From: Haliclona indistincta
Lineage: Eukaryota > Porifera > Demospongiae > Haplosclerida > Chalinidae
NCBI GenBank assembly: GCA_964017065.1
Contig: OZ024784.1
Location: 6,615,152-6,679,151, forward strand
Direction of reading: 5' to 3'
Length of the DNA stretch: 64,000 bases
Shown here: positions 45,701-56,100 of the stretch, in pieces
How positions within the stretch are numbered: the stretch's first letter is position 1
How the letters are laid out: each line of letters opens with the position of its first letter
Made by a program: the position numbers and the translations under genes
Notes under the pieces: generated by a model
Seen by the model: only the letters and a program-made list of their open reading frames with translations
Databases searched by the model: none
What the model was told of the DNA's origin: nothing

Positions 45701-45939
45701 ATGGCAACTCGTGCAAGACAGTTGGGAGGTGAAGTTGAAGATGATGACCCTAGCCCGGCGGGCGAAGTCGCTCAGCAACAAGGCAGCAGGAGATGGAACT
45801 TATTAAGCACTGTAGCCATATTCGGAGGAATAATCGCAGTGCTCAGAATCGGTTCGCTGCTCTCTTATTTTTTATGTGGGTGACTGACTGTTTATTGTTA
45901 CTTTTAGGTCCTGTGATCTGGAGGTATATTAGCAGTTGA
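45701..45939 (+). CDS. Small single-pass membrane protein, TOM5-like (copy 2)
   Basis: ATG 45701 begins MATRARQLGGEVEDDDPSPA, followed by RRWNLLSTVAIFGGIIAVLR. A 56-nt intron (G/GTTCGC to TTTTAG/GTCCTG at 45907) leads to GPVIWRYISS-stop (45937-45939). If unspliced it would read 60 codons ending SYFLCG. Acidic N-terminus, one membrane helix and the short basic/aromatic end resemble TOM5 of the outer mitochondrial membrane translocase. The duplicate at 41148 keeps the same exon ends, which favours the spliced form. Confidence 0.5.
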
Positions 45940-46191
45940 ACAGTATAGATTTTATCTACCAGATGACCAGATATTCTCCAGGCAGCATCTCACAATAACT
46001 GAAATCGCTTACGTATACCGTATTGTGACACTAATAAAAACACGTTGGTTTATTAGGGGGCTGGTTGTTATCTTATCACTAGCAGATCGCCATGTTTAGG
46101 TCTCTTACATCGCTGGTGAGCTGCTGTGGGTGGGTGGTTACGTGCGTGTGTTAGGTCTTGTTGTTTATAGACAAAAAAGCTAACTGCTAAT

Positions 46192-49100
46192 ATGTCGTCG
46201 TATACTGGAGCACGCTTGGTTTTTCCTACTCTTCCTCGCAAGCTACAAGGAACATTCAAGCCAGGACAGATGTTGACCCACCAAGATCGAGTAGCGAAAC
46301 TACCTGTACCGTCCTTGCAGCAGACTCTGGACAAGTATCTAAAAAGCGTGGAGGTACTATGTATATTCTGTGTTAGATGTGTACACATGTCCTAGCTATG
46401 CAATGGGGTTGCACATCTTGCAATATTCCTTTTTCTTTTAGCCGTTACTGTCTGTCAGTGAGCTGAATCAGACCAAATCTGTGGTTTCTCAGTTTGGTAA
46501 ACCTGGAGGTGTAGGAGAACAGCTTCAGCAGAAGTTACTAGAGAGAGCAAAAACTCGTGAAAACTGGGTTAGTTAGATTTTGATCAATGTGATTGTTAAC
46601 CTCATCCCCAGGCTCTAAAATTTATACTGTATACGCTTGCACTTAATTATGGCAGAATTCAGGCAGAATTTGCAATTATTTAAGTGGGTGATGTTTACTG
46701 ACAAGCCTGTTTGCAGCCAAGACGTCAAAATAAAATGGCGCACACCAATAACTGAGCTGCAGTAGTGTCAAGTGACTCAAGTCTACAGGGTTATCGGCCC
46801 CAGATCACACTGATGTGTTGTTTATGCCATGTACGAGCCACGTGCGCCATCGCTGTGCATAGTTAATCCAGTTACAAACTTACCGACGTATACCGTCACG
46901 AATCAGCAGTCTGTTAGAAATAACTGTTACAGATGACAACTTGACTAACACTTATAAGTAGAAGAAGAGGCTGGTGGTCTGGAGAGATCTGCTTTAGATC
47001 TGGGGTTAGCATTCAGCTATTAGTGCACACCGGAAACTCGACATCATTACATAACACAAAAGATGAACAAGAATCCTTGTTCATCTTGTTCACTCACCTG
47101 ACTAGCAGTGATATTCTTGGGAAAGCAAGAAATTAGACACATTTACAGACAGGCTCTGTTTCCCCAATTAAAAAAAGAGCCTAGGTACGAGGCTATGTGA
47201 TTGTTTGATCATTATTGTTGCAGTTGGCTGACTGGTGGGACAGTGTTGCATACTTAGCATTCAGAGATCCAGTTACTGTCAATGTTAGTCCTTCATTAAT
47301 CTATCCTATTCAAGAATGTCAGGATAGGAATGCTTATGTGAGGTACACCTGAAATAGTCAACATTTTGAAGATGTTGATTTTGTCATGTAGAACTGTTGT
47401 AAAGCACATGATGTGTCATATGAAAGTGCTTCAGTTGGTATTCAGGTAACTATAGTCAATTATTGGTTCCTTCCTCATTGGAATTATATTTTGATCTCAG
47501 TGAGTCTCTGCCGCCTGAGATATATCGTGACAAGCCCTACTGCATGTCGCAGTACTTCAAACTATATGGCTGTCGTATTCCTGGAGCAAAGGAGGACACA
47601 GTGCAGCGTAACTATCCTCACACCACTAACCATATGGTTGTAATGAGGAAGGGACGAGTGAGTGATCTATGACAATGGCAGCGCACTTCAGTGTGTTACC
47701 TGATTGGTATAGATGTATAAAGTGACAATTTTTGGAAAGAACAAAGCAGGAGAGATTGACATTGTACCTCCTTCATACATTGTCAATGAGATACACAAGA
47801 TACTGGATGATGCTACTGAGCCAGCATCATTCCCTGTAGGTGTCCTTACCACTGAGCATCGTGACACGTGGTACAAGGCTAGCCAAACATTGATTCAAGG
47901 TAATTATTAATGGGCAACTGCTTTGTGTGCCTATGTATTTGTCTTGGACTCGGTGTTAGTGACATTTTAACACACTGCTTACTTACAGTACATGCAGATT
48001 TTAAAGATTTTAATTGTAATCACAGATCCAGTCAATGCAGCCAGTTTAAAGGACATGCAGGATGCCTTATTTATAATCTGTCTTGATCAGCCACGCCCAA
48101 ACATTGGATCTACAGGATTAACAGATTTCGTGGAAAGCACTAATACATTAGTTGCTAACCGATGCCTGCATGGGAATGGAACACCATTTAATACGTGTAA
48201 TAGATGGTTTGACAGTACCTCACAGGTGAGAGGAGTGAGTGTGTTTGTAGCCGCTCAAGTGTTTATGCAAAACAGATAATAATAGGTGAGGATGGAGGCG
48301 CAGGTACTATACTAGAACACTCTGCTTGTGATGGTTCCTCTGCTATCTTTGTCAACACGTTCTCGATGGATTTGATCGACCGGCAAGTATTTTAGACACA
48401 GTTTGCAGCTGTTACTTTTGATTGTTTTGTAGTTGCAAAGACTATGACATTCTGAGTGACCCGTCATCCATTGACCCAGCTACCATTGAGCCTGCAAAGG
48501 AAATTAAGTGGAACATTTCTTCAACTGCTGCGAAATATATCGAAGATGCCAAAAAGAACATTGACAAGTACACAATAATCATGATTGAACATGTTGTGTA
48601 TTTTGCCTGCTAGGCTCGTCGACAATACAGATCTTCAAGTGATTTGTTTTAGAGACTTTGGTAAGAATGTTCCCAAGTCTTTCAAGCTTTCACCCGATGG
48701 ATTTGTCCAGTGTGCTATACAACTTGCCTATTACAAGTGCGACAGTAGCAGAATTATAACCTTGTGAATAATTTTATTGTACAGGATGTATAATCGTCCA
48801 ACAGCAGCCTATGAGAGCGGTGCTACTAGATGGTTCAAATACGGTCGCACTGACACTATCAGATCTACTACCAACGCTGCTTTTACATTTGTCAAGACTA
48901 TGTGTGATCCTCAAGCTACTGTGAGCTAGTTCAACTGATTGTAGTGCTTGCATAGTTTAGTTTAATTATAGAATGAAGCTAAAGCAAAAGCACTGACTGC
49001 AGCAGTGAAGGCTCACTCTAACTACACGATTGAGGTGAGATTTTGAATTTTGTAGTATAGTATAATAGGTTTTCGGCTTATTGCAGGCTGTTTCTGGTCA

Positions 49101-49500
49101 AGCTGTGGATAGACACTTGTTGGGTTTGAAGCTGCTTGCTGCTGAAGCTGGTATGGAGACACCTGAGGTGTTCAAGGATGTTGCATTTGGTAAGAGTCTT
49201 CACTTTTGCCTCTCAACTAGTCAGGTGAGTGTGGTGTGGTTGATAGGCAAAGTTAACACTGTTGTTCCTTCTCAGGTTCCTTGTTCCAATTATGATGTGT
49301 TCCTGACATTTGGAGCTGTTGTTCCGGACGGTTATGGCGTGTGTTATAATCCCCAGGAAAGCAAGCTATTGATGGCTGTAAGCTCATTCAAGAGTTGTCC
49401 GCAGATTGATAGTGCAGTGTTTAGTAGCAAGCTCAAGGAGAGCATGCGTGATATGAGGGACATGCTAGTAGCTACTAATCCACTGAAGGCTAAAATTTAA
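46192..49500 (+). CDS. CRAT: Carnitine O-acyltransferase (CRAT-like), copy 3, canonical
   Basis: ATG 46192 begins MSSYTGARLVFPTLPRKLQG. Exons parallel copies 1 and 2: LADWWDSVAYLAFRDPVTVN, ESLPPEIYRDKPYCMSQYFK, NTCNRWFDSTSQ, GEDGGAGTILEHSACDGSS with the catalytic His, FRDFGKNVPKSFKLSPDGFV, AAYESGATRWFKYGRTDTIR, VDRHLLGLKLLAAEAGM, LSTSQVP and VVPDGYGVCYNPQE. It ends LKAKI. All family motifs expected for acyl transfer between CoA and carnitine are present. The C-terminal AKI is close to the AKL peroxisomal signal of vertebrate CRAT but is not canonical. One intron uses the same GC donor (GACCG/GCAAGT) at the same place as copies 1 and 2. It is clearly older than the copy 1/2 split. Confidence 0.9.
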
Positions 49501-49951
49501 AGTGTATTTTTGTTTAGCAAAGTTGATTATTCTAACTTAAGAATAAGAGTTATAATTTATTCCATTCCATTTTTCGTTTGTGAAAGATCTCCGATGAAGA
49601 ATGACTCGTCAGTCGAATGAGTTAATGCAATGTTAACTCATACCTTAAGCAGCGCTTATCAATGGCTATTCAACAAGGAAACGCTCTCTCTGTCTTAGGT
49701 ACTTGTAATTTTTACATAGCTTTAGCTTTTGCAGTGAGCTTTTGTTGTTTTATTGTTTGTTTTTGTGTGGTTTAGTCTGGGTTTAGTTATTTATAATATG
49801 TGTAGTTTAGTTTTTTGTTTTTTTACATCTAAGTGTACTATAAAATGTAAGACTGCAAAACTTTTAAAAAATTCCAGCGGGCATTTTAGTAATTTTTTTG
49901 TGAGCGGGGTAAGCTTAATTAATAACTTTTAATAGTTAATAAACTGCAAGC

Positions 49952-51293
49952 ATGGCTACCGTGGAGGTTTTAGGAAGGTGAGCGAGACCGCAGTTACGTG
50001 TATTTGCCACTCCATTCATATTGCTCATAGTAACGTAATGGAGTCCACGAGTTGGGCTGATCAAATGGAGAAAGCAGAAGGTAAGCTACCGTCAGTGTGG
50101 CTCTGTTGTCACTGGTCACATTTGATTGACACACTCCCTTTCTACTTGCACACCAGCAGTGACTGTTGACGGAGATATAAAGACAGTAATAAAGCAAGAA
50201 GATGGGAAAAAGAAAGTGAGCTACTTGTTTTGCCATCATGGATAGATGGTGATCATATGTATTAAAATTTTTCAGAAAACAACAGTATTTCAGATAAAGA
50301 AGGTTCCTAGAGTAGTTGCGGAGAGAAGGGTAATGTATGATCGAGTGTTTTTAATTACGTTATGAGTATAACAAAGCAGAAGTGGAATAAGTTTGGTGAT
50401 GCTATTGAAGATGGGAAGGGTGTGAATCAGAGTACTACACAAACTGCTGATGAGGTGTATCTCTCACTAACGTCTAACAGAGAGGTGTGTAAGTGTTGTT
50501 CGTGTGTCAGTACATCTCTGTTCTCAGTCTCTAGAGCAACAAGAAGATGACCCATTAAAGAAACTCAGTGCTCAGCACAAGATGGTGACCTGTCGTTACT
50601 GTAAAGGAGACCATTGGAGCACTAAGTGTCCATACAAAGACTCTCTGGCTCCAACTACTGAAAGACTTGAGGAGATAAATGGTCAGTGCTAAGCAGTAGA
50701 GTGTTAGATATCTGCTCTCTAGGTCAGACTGGTCAGTCATTAGCCTCCGGGTCATTAAGTTCTCTTAATGGAGGAGCTGCTAGTGCAGGAGGCAAGTATG
50801 TACCACCCAGTCTCAGAGCTGGAGGTGCCAACAAAAAGGGAGAAGCAATGACTCGCTCCAAAACACAAGGTCAGTCATAATGACACGCCACATGTGTATC
50901 TTTAACCCTGTTGGTTCCTCACCAGAGGACCAAGCTGCCGTTCGAGTCACCAATCTGTCCGAGGAAGCTACCGAGGGAGATCTCAGAGAACTTTTTGGTT
51001 ACTTTGGTTCAATCCAACGTGTGTTTCTTGCCAAAGACAAGAGGACACAACAGTCAAAGGTTGTATGTGTTTGATATCTAGTCGTGTCATTACTACACGC
51101 TAATCTTTTTCAGGGTTTTGCCTTTGTGCATTATTATGATAAGTCTGATGCTCAGAAAGCTATCGACAAACTGAATGGGTTTGGTTATGATCATCTCATC
51201 CTAAAGGTTGAGTGGGCAAAGTGAGTTATCATTCACTTCAATGCGTCATATTAACCATAACTTTTTCTTTTTAGACCTTCAACTCCACGTTAA
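49952..51293 (+). CDS. EIF3G: Eukaryotic translation initiation factor 3 subunit G
   Basis: Several short exons. ATG 49952 (MATVEVLG) splices in phase to an exon with MESTSWADQMEKAE (50038, alternative start). Then come DGDIKTVIKQEDGKKK, RVVAERRKWNKFGDA, the zinc knuckle CRYCKGDHWSTKCPYKD, GGKYVPPSLRAG and a C-terminal RRM. RNP2 of the RRM is VRVTNLSEEA, RNP1 is KGFAFVHYY, and FGYDHLILKVEWAKPS closes the protein. Stop TAA is at 51291-51293. It is an eIF3 subunit that binds mRNA and helps scanning and reinitiation. It is tail-to-tail with the NUDT19 gene, 90 bp apart. Confidence 0.93.
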
Positions 51294-51856
51294 GATTTTT
51301 GACTGACAATAAAATAATTAATATTCTTAGTTTGAAGTACAACTACTACAAATGAAAGCACTCTTAGACACACATCCATATGCTACAACTTGCTGTGTGT
51401 CTGCTGAGAGCAATATGTTTCATACTTGTCCATGTGTTCAGTTAATACTGTCCCTATAGTTGATGAGGATGGTTGCATATCGTTGAACGATGTCCACTCT
51501 ATTCTGTTCATGGTCACAGACATCTTGCGCAGCTCTTCTGCAGAGTGGGAGGGGCACTCATATTCATACTGTTGGTTGTCACTAGCGATTAGTGTGACAG
51601 TATCTCTCAGCGAGTCACCCTGACAGTGATGACGGCTGCCAACAGGAAAATCAGGATTACTGGATGATGATGTCAATTGCTTGTACTCCACGGGATACAA
51701 GTCATCATCTTCAGAGATAGACTAGACAGCAACTATAATGTGAGACAGCACAGGTTCACTCACTATCAGGCATGAGTCATTGCTGAATATTCTCACTGAA
51801 TTGCGAGATCTTGAACTGGACTGATGTCCGAGTGACCGACTAAGACCAAAAGCATG

Positions 51857-52049
51857 TGTAACGCCGGACAGTCTAGACCTGACTTAGTCATGTTCACAGA
51901 ACAATCACTGTTGTATTTTCATACACATGTCACCTCATCATATGACCTAGCCTAACCTTTAAATATGTGTGCATTGACTGTTGCATGAGAGAGTATTTTC
52001 TGAGTCATAACTGTTGCACCGTGTTCCCGACGCTCTGGCTAGCGCTACA
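51857..52049 (+). repeat. 5' LTR
   Basis: 193 bp, starts TG and ends CA, no difference from the 3' LTR seen by eye. Contains a TATA-like ctttaaatatgtg near 51957. Confidence 0.95.
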
Positions 52050-52050
52050 C

Positions 52051-52068
52051 TGGTGGCAGCGGTGGGAT
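52051..52068 (+). other. Primer binding site, tRNA-Leu
   Basis: One base after the 5' LTR, TGGTGGCAGCGGTGGGAT is the complement of the CCA-tailed 3' end of an animal tRNA-Leu (…CCCACCGCTGCCACCA). This sets the likely primer for minus-strand synthesis. Confidence 0.8.
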
Positions 52069-52300
52069 ATCAAGAGTCCTGCAGCTCGCAACTTCTGTTG
52101 TCAGACGGGTGTCTTCGTCAACTGTCCAGGAGCCCCAAAGCCCTCGGTTGGCGGAGGGGACAGAGTCCAGCGGCTGGCGTTGTCACCTGTTCTTCACTGT
52201 CCTGACCTTGCCCTTAGTGAAGGGCCCTTAAAGGCGAGCTTTGCTGTACTCTCTGTGTATTTTCCTATCTGCTGTTTTTTTCTCTTAGTCACCGCGAATA

Positions 52301-53182
52301 ATGGCAGCTCCTCAGCTTCGCGCTCCACGTCCTTATTCCCTCGGGGAGGACTTCCAGTTATGGCTGCGTCGGTTCGAAGCATTCGCTAAGGCTGTCAAGA
52401 CACCGGACGACCAGTTCTGTAATGCTGTTTTGTCTCTGCTAGATGATGGTGCGTTCCGGGCGTTCGACCTGTTACGGAATTCAGACGCGCTTGTTGACGC
52501 GGCAGACTACAAAGAATTGACTAAAGCGCTCACCGAGAGATTCAGCCCTGGGACAGCGATGCAGGAGCTACGGTGGCATCTAAGTCAACGAGTTCAGGAG
52601 GAAAAAGAGTCACTCGACGAATTCGCAGATGCTCTAATTCACCTCGCAAATCGTGGTTACCCGGACCAGACTGCTAATTTCAGGATGGAGATAGCTGGAG
52701 ACAGGTTTATTGCTGGTCTCCGAGATGACCGTCTACAAGAAGCGCTGATGCAACAAGAGCCGGACAAATTAAAGAATCTGGATGAAGCCCGCAAGGCAGC
52801 AAAGAGATTGGAAGCAGCACAGCTAGCTCGGAAGAAGATGCGTGCTAAGGCAGTGGAAGTCCGGCGAGTTCAGTTCACTGAGCCGACTCTAACTACTCCT
52901 GCTGATGTTAATGCTGTTGGAGCCAGAGCTAGGGGCGACGATGATTTAGCTGAGGCGGTTCGCCAAAACACCGTGATGTTGCAGCAGTTGCTAACCCAGT
53001 TCAACAATCGACAACCTACCGGACGTCGTCCTCCACGTCGACCACGCCGACCACCTTTAGGAAGTTGCTGGCGCTGTGGTGAAGAAGGTCACTTCCAGCG
53101 AGACTGCCCACATCCTAGCCCACAACCAGCGGGAAACGATCAGCGACCGACGAATTGGGTCAACCGCCGGTCGCAGAAGTAA
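52301..53182 (+). CDS. gag: Retrotransposon Gag
   Basis: A 293-codon frame from ATG 52301. The capsid-like region is helical (LGEDFQLWLRRFEAFAKAVK, LTERFSPGTAMQELRWHL, KESLDEFADALIHLANRGY). A basic stretch RRPPRRPRRPP precedes a single zinc knuckle CWRCGEEGHFQRDCPH. The frame overlaps pol in the -1 frame near its end, where a slippery heptamer and hairpin are placed. It packages the element RNA in virus-like particles, by family knowledge. Confidence 0.93.
   Translation: MAAPQLRAPRPYSLGEDFQLWLRRFEAFAKAVKTPDDQFCNAVLSLLDDGAFRAFDLLRNSDALVDAADYKELTKALTERFSPGTAMQELRWHLSQRVQEEKESLDEFADALIHLANRGYPDQTANFRMEIAGDRFIAGLRDDRLQEALMQQEPDKLKNLDEARKAAKRLEAAQLARKKMRAKAVEVRRVQFTEPTLTTPADVNAVGARARGDDDLAEAVRQNTVMLQQLLTQFNNRQPTGRRPPRRPRRPPLGSCWRCGEEGHFQRDCPHPSPQPAGNDQRPTNWVNRRSQK
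53131..53174 (+). promoter_or_regulatory. Programmed -1 frameshift signal between gag and pol
   Basis: The heptamer G GGA AAC (53131-53137) sits in the gag reading frame as X XXY YYZ. After a 5-nt spacer, GCGACCG (53143-53149) can pair perfectly with CGGTCGC (53168-53174). The -1 frame is open from this point into pol, and no ATG starts pol. Heptamer class, spacing and stem all fit known -1 frameshift signals. Confidence 0.75.
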
Positions 53183-56100
53183 CTGACCTCAACCCCCTTC
53201 ACATATCCAGTACCTCCCTTCAGCAGTCCATCTTTGTCAACGGGGTGGTTCAGAAGAGGCCAATATCTCTACTTGTAGATACTGGGTCGGCGATTACCAT
53301 TATTCATGAACGAGTATGGTGTCCTCCGCAGAGTGGTCTACGAAAAGTGAACAGACCAGTACTAGCAGCAAACGGAGGACCTCTATCCATCCTTGGACAG
53401 ACAGAAGTCCGCATAGTGATTGCCGGAAAAGAGTTCTCACATCAAGTTCTGATCGCTGGAGACATTACCCAGGAGTGTATACTCGGTGCCGATTTCTTGA
53501 CCACACATGGATTTGTCATCGACTTGGGAAACCATGTGCTGCGTGTCGGAGAGACTTCTACTCCTCTGCTTAGTTCAAAGACACCACTTGCCTCCAGCTA
53601 CCATGTCTCTGTTGGTGAGACTTTTGTTGTTCACCCGGGAGAAGAGAGACTGTGTAAAGCTAATATCAGTTGTGAATATCCCTCTCTTGCAGGTACTACA
53701 GGTGTGGTGGAAGCTCAGGAGGGAATCGAAGAGAAGCATCAGATCCTCTTGGCGCGTGTACTAGCTAACCCTGATCAAGGAACGGTTCCACTGAGAATTG
53801 CTAATCTCTCTGGTTCAGCAGTAACACTTTACAAGGGAACCAATCTCGCTAAATTTTGTCCCTTGGGTTCGCCAGATCAGGACACCGAGTATGTGGAGCT
53901 ACCTATGACAGAGTCGACTCCTGATACACATGTCCATCACGTTGGTCTTCAGCAGTCTCCAGCATCGCTACTTGGAATTGATACCAGAGAGTGGAGTGAA
54001 CATCAAGTAGAAGCCCTGAATGGACTGGTTAGCGATTTCTCATCTGTCTTTTCCTCTGGTAAAAGTGACCTTGGTCGTACTGATAAAATCTATCATCAAA
54101 TCAACACAGGTGAAGCAGCTCCCATATGTCAAACCCCTCGTCGGCTTCCCTTTCATAGCAGACAACAAGTCGCTGAGATGCTGGAAGAAATGGGAAGACA
54201 AGGTGTTATAGAATCGTCATCTTCTCCATGGGCGTCCCCCATTGTGCTAGTAAAGAAGAAGGACGGTTCTCTGAGGTTTTGCGTGGACTATCGGAAGCTC
54301 AACAAAGTCACTACTCGTGACTCCTATCCGCTTCCAAGGGTTGACGACATCCTAGACTCTTTGCATGGTGCCGAATGGTTCACTACACTGGATCTCAGAA
54401 GTGGGTATTGGCAAGTGGAAGTTGAACCATCTGACAGACCGAAAACCGCTTTTACAACACCATATGGACTGTATCAGTTCCGCGTAATGCCTTTCGGTCT
54501 ATGCAACGCCCCTAGCACCTTTCAACGATTGATGGAGCTGGTACTGTCGGGCATGTGCTGGGAGATCTGTTTGATCTACTTGGACGATGTGATTGTCTTC
54601 GGACGTAACTGGGATGAACATCTTCAGCGATTACGTCAAGTATTGTCCAGACTTCAAGAAGCTCACCTCAAACTCCATCCAGGGAAATGTCAATTTTTTC
54701 GCAAATCTGTGTCGTTCCTTGGTCATGTTATCTCTCAGCATGGTGTGGAGACTGACCCTGTCAAGATTCAAGCAATTACCCACTGGCCTCCTCCGACCAA
54801 CGCAAAAGAACTCAGGAGTTTTCTTGGACTAGCATCATATTACCGACGCTTTATTCCCAAGTTTGCAGAAATAGCAGCACCTCTCTACCGTCTTCAAGAG
54901 AAGGAATCTCGTTTCAGCTGGACTGAACCTTGCCAAACAGCCTTCGATACCTTGAAACAGAAACTCACTACTGCTCCTGTGCTGGCATTCCCTACGCGTG
55001 ACGGCATGTTTGTGTTAGATACTGATGCTAGTAATATTGCTATTGGTGCTGTACTCTCTCAACTGCAGGGCGGCGTGGAGAAGGTTATTGCATATGGTAG
55101 CCGGACACTTTCTAAGTCTGAGAGAAACTACTGTGCTACTAGGCGAGAGCTTCTAGCCCTTGTCTACTTCCTGCGCTATTTCCGAGCTTATCTGCTAGGG
55201 AGACCCTTCCACGCTCGAACAGATCATGCTGCACTACAGTGGCTCCAACAATTCAAAGAACCAGAGGGACAAGTCGCTCGATGGCTGGAGCAGATACAAG
55301 AGTTTGACTTCCAAACACTTCATCGTCCGGGAAAACTTCACACCAATGCTGATGCTTTGTCCAGAATTGTACCATCTCAAGAAACTGACGCCACAGCAGC
55401 AGTGAGCATGGATCCTATCGATACCTCCAATTGGGCACCAGTTTGGACTGACGAAGATCTTCAACACCAGCAAGCTAATGATCCTGACTTGAAGATCATT
55501 TTGGAGTGGATGAAGACCTCCAGTGAGAGACCTGCTTTGGTACAAGTAAGCGGTAAAGGTTCTATTGTCCGTTCTCTGTGGGCTCAATGGGACTGCTTGG
55601 AGTTGAGAGACAATGTCCTGTATAGGCGTTGGGAAGATAATGTTGGAAATGTTACAATGTTTCAGTTTGTTGTACCACAGGTCCTGGTTGATGATGTTCT
55701 ACATGCTCTACATGGAGGAATTGGTGGTGGACACCTCGGAATCACGAAGACCCTGAGAAAGATACGAGAGCGTTTCTACTGGCCAGGTCTGCAGAAGGAC
55801 GTGGAGGATTGGTGTCGAAAGTGTGCGAGGTGTGCTCAAGCCAAGTCCCCTTCTACCTCAGCAAGAGCTCCTCTGGTTCCAAGTGTGGTCGGAGTACCAA
55901 TGGAAAGAGTAGCGTTGGACATCATTGGACCATTGCCTAAATCCAGACGTGGAAACAAATATGTCCTGGTGATCTCTGATTATTTTACTCGCTGGGCAGA
56001 AGCTGTCAGTCTTCCGAATCAAGAAGCATCAACAGTGGCTCAAGCTCTCATGAATGAGTGGATCTGCCGTTATGGAGCTCCCGAATCAATCCATACAGAT

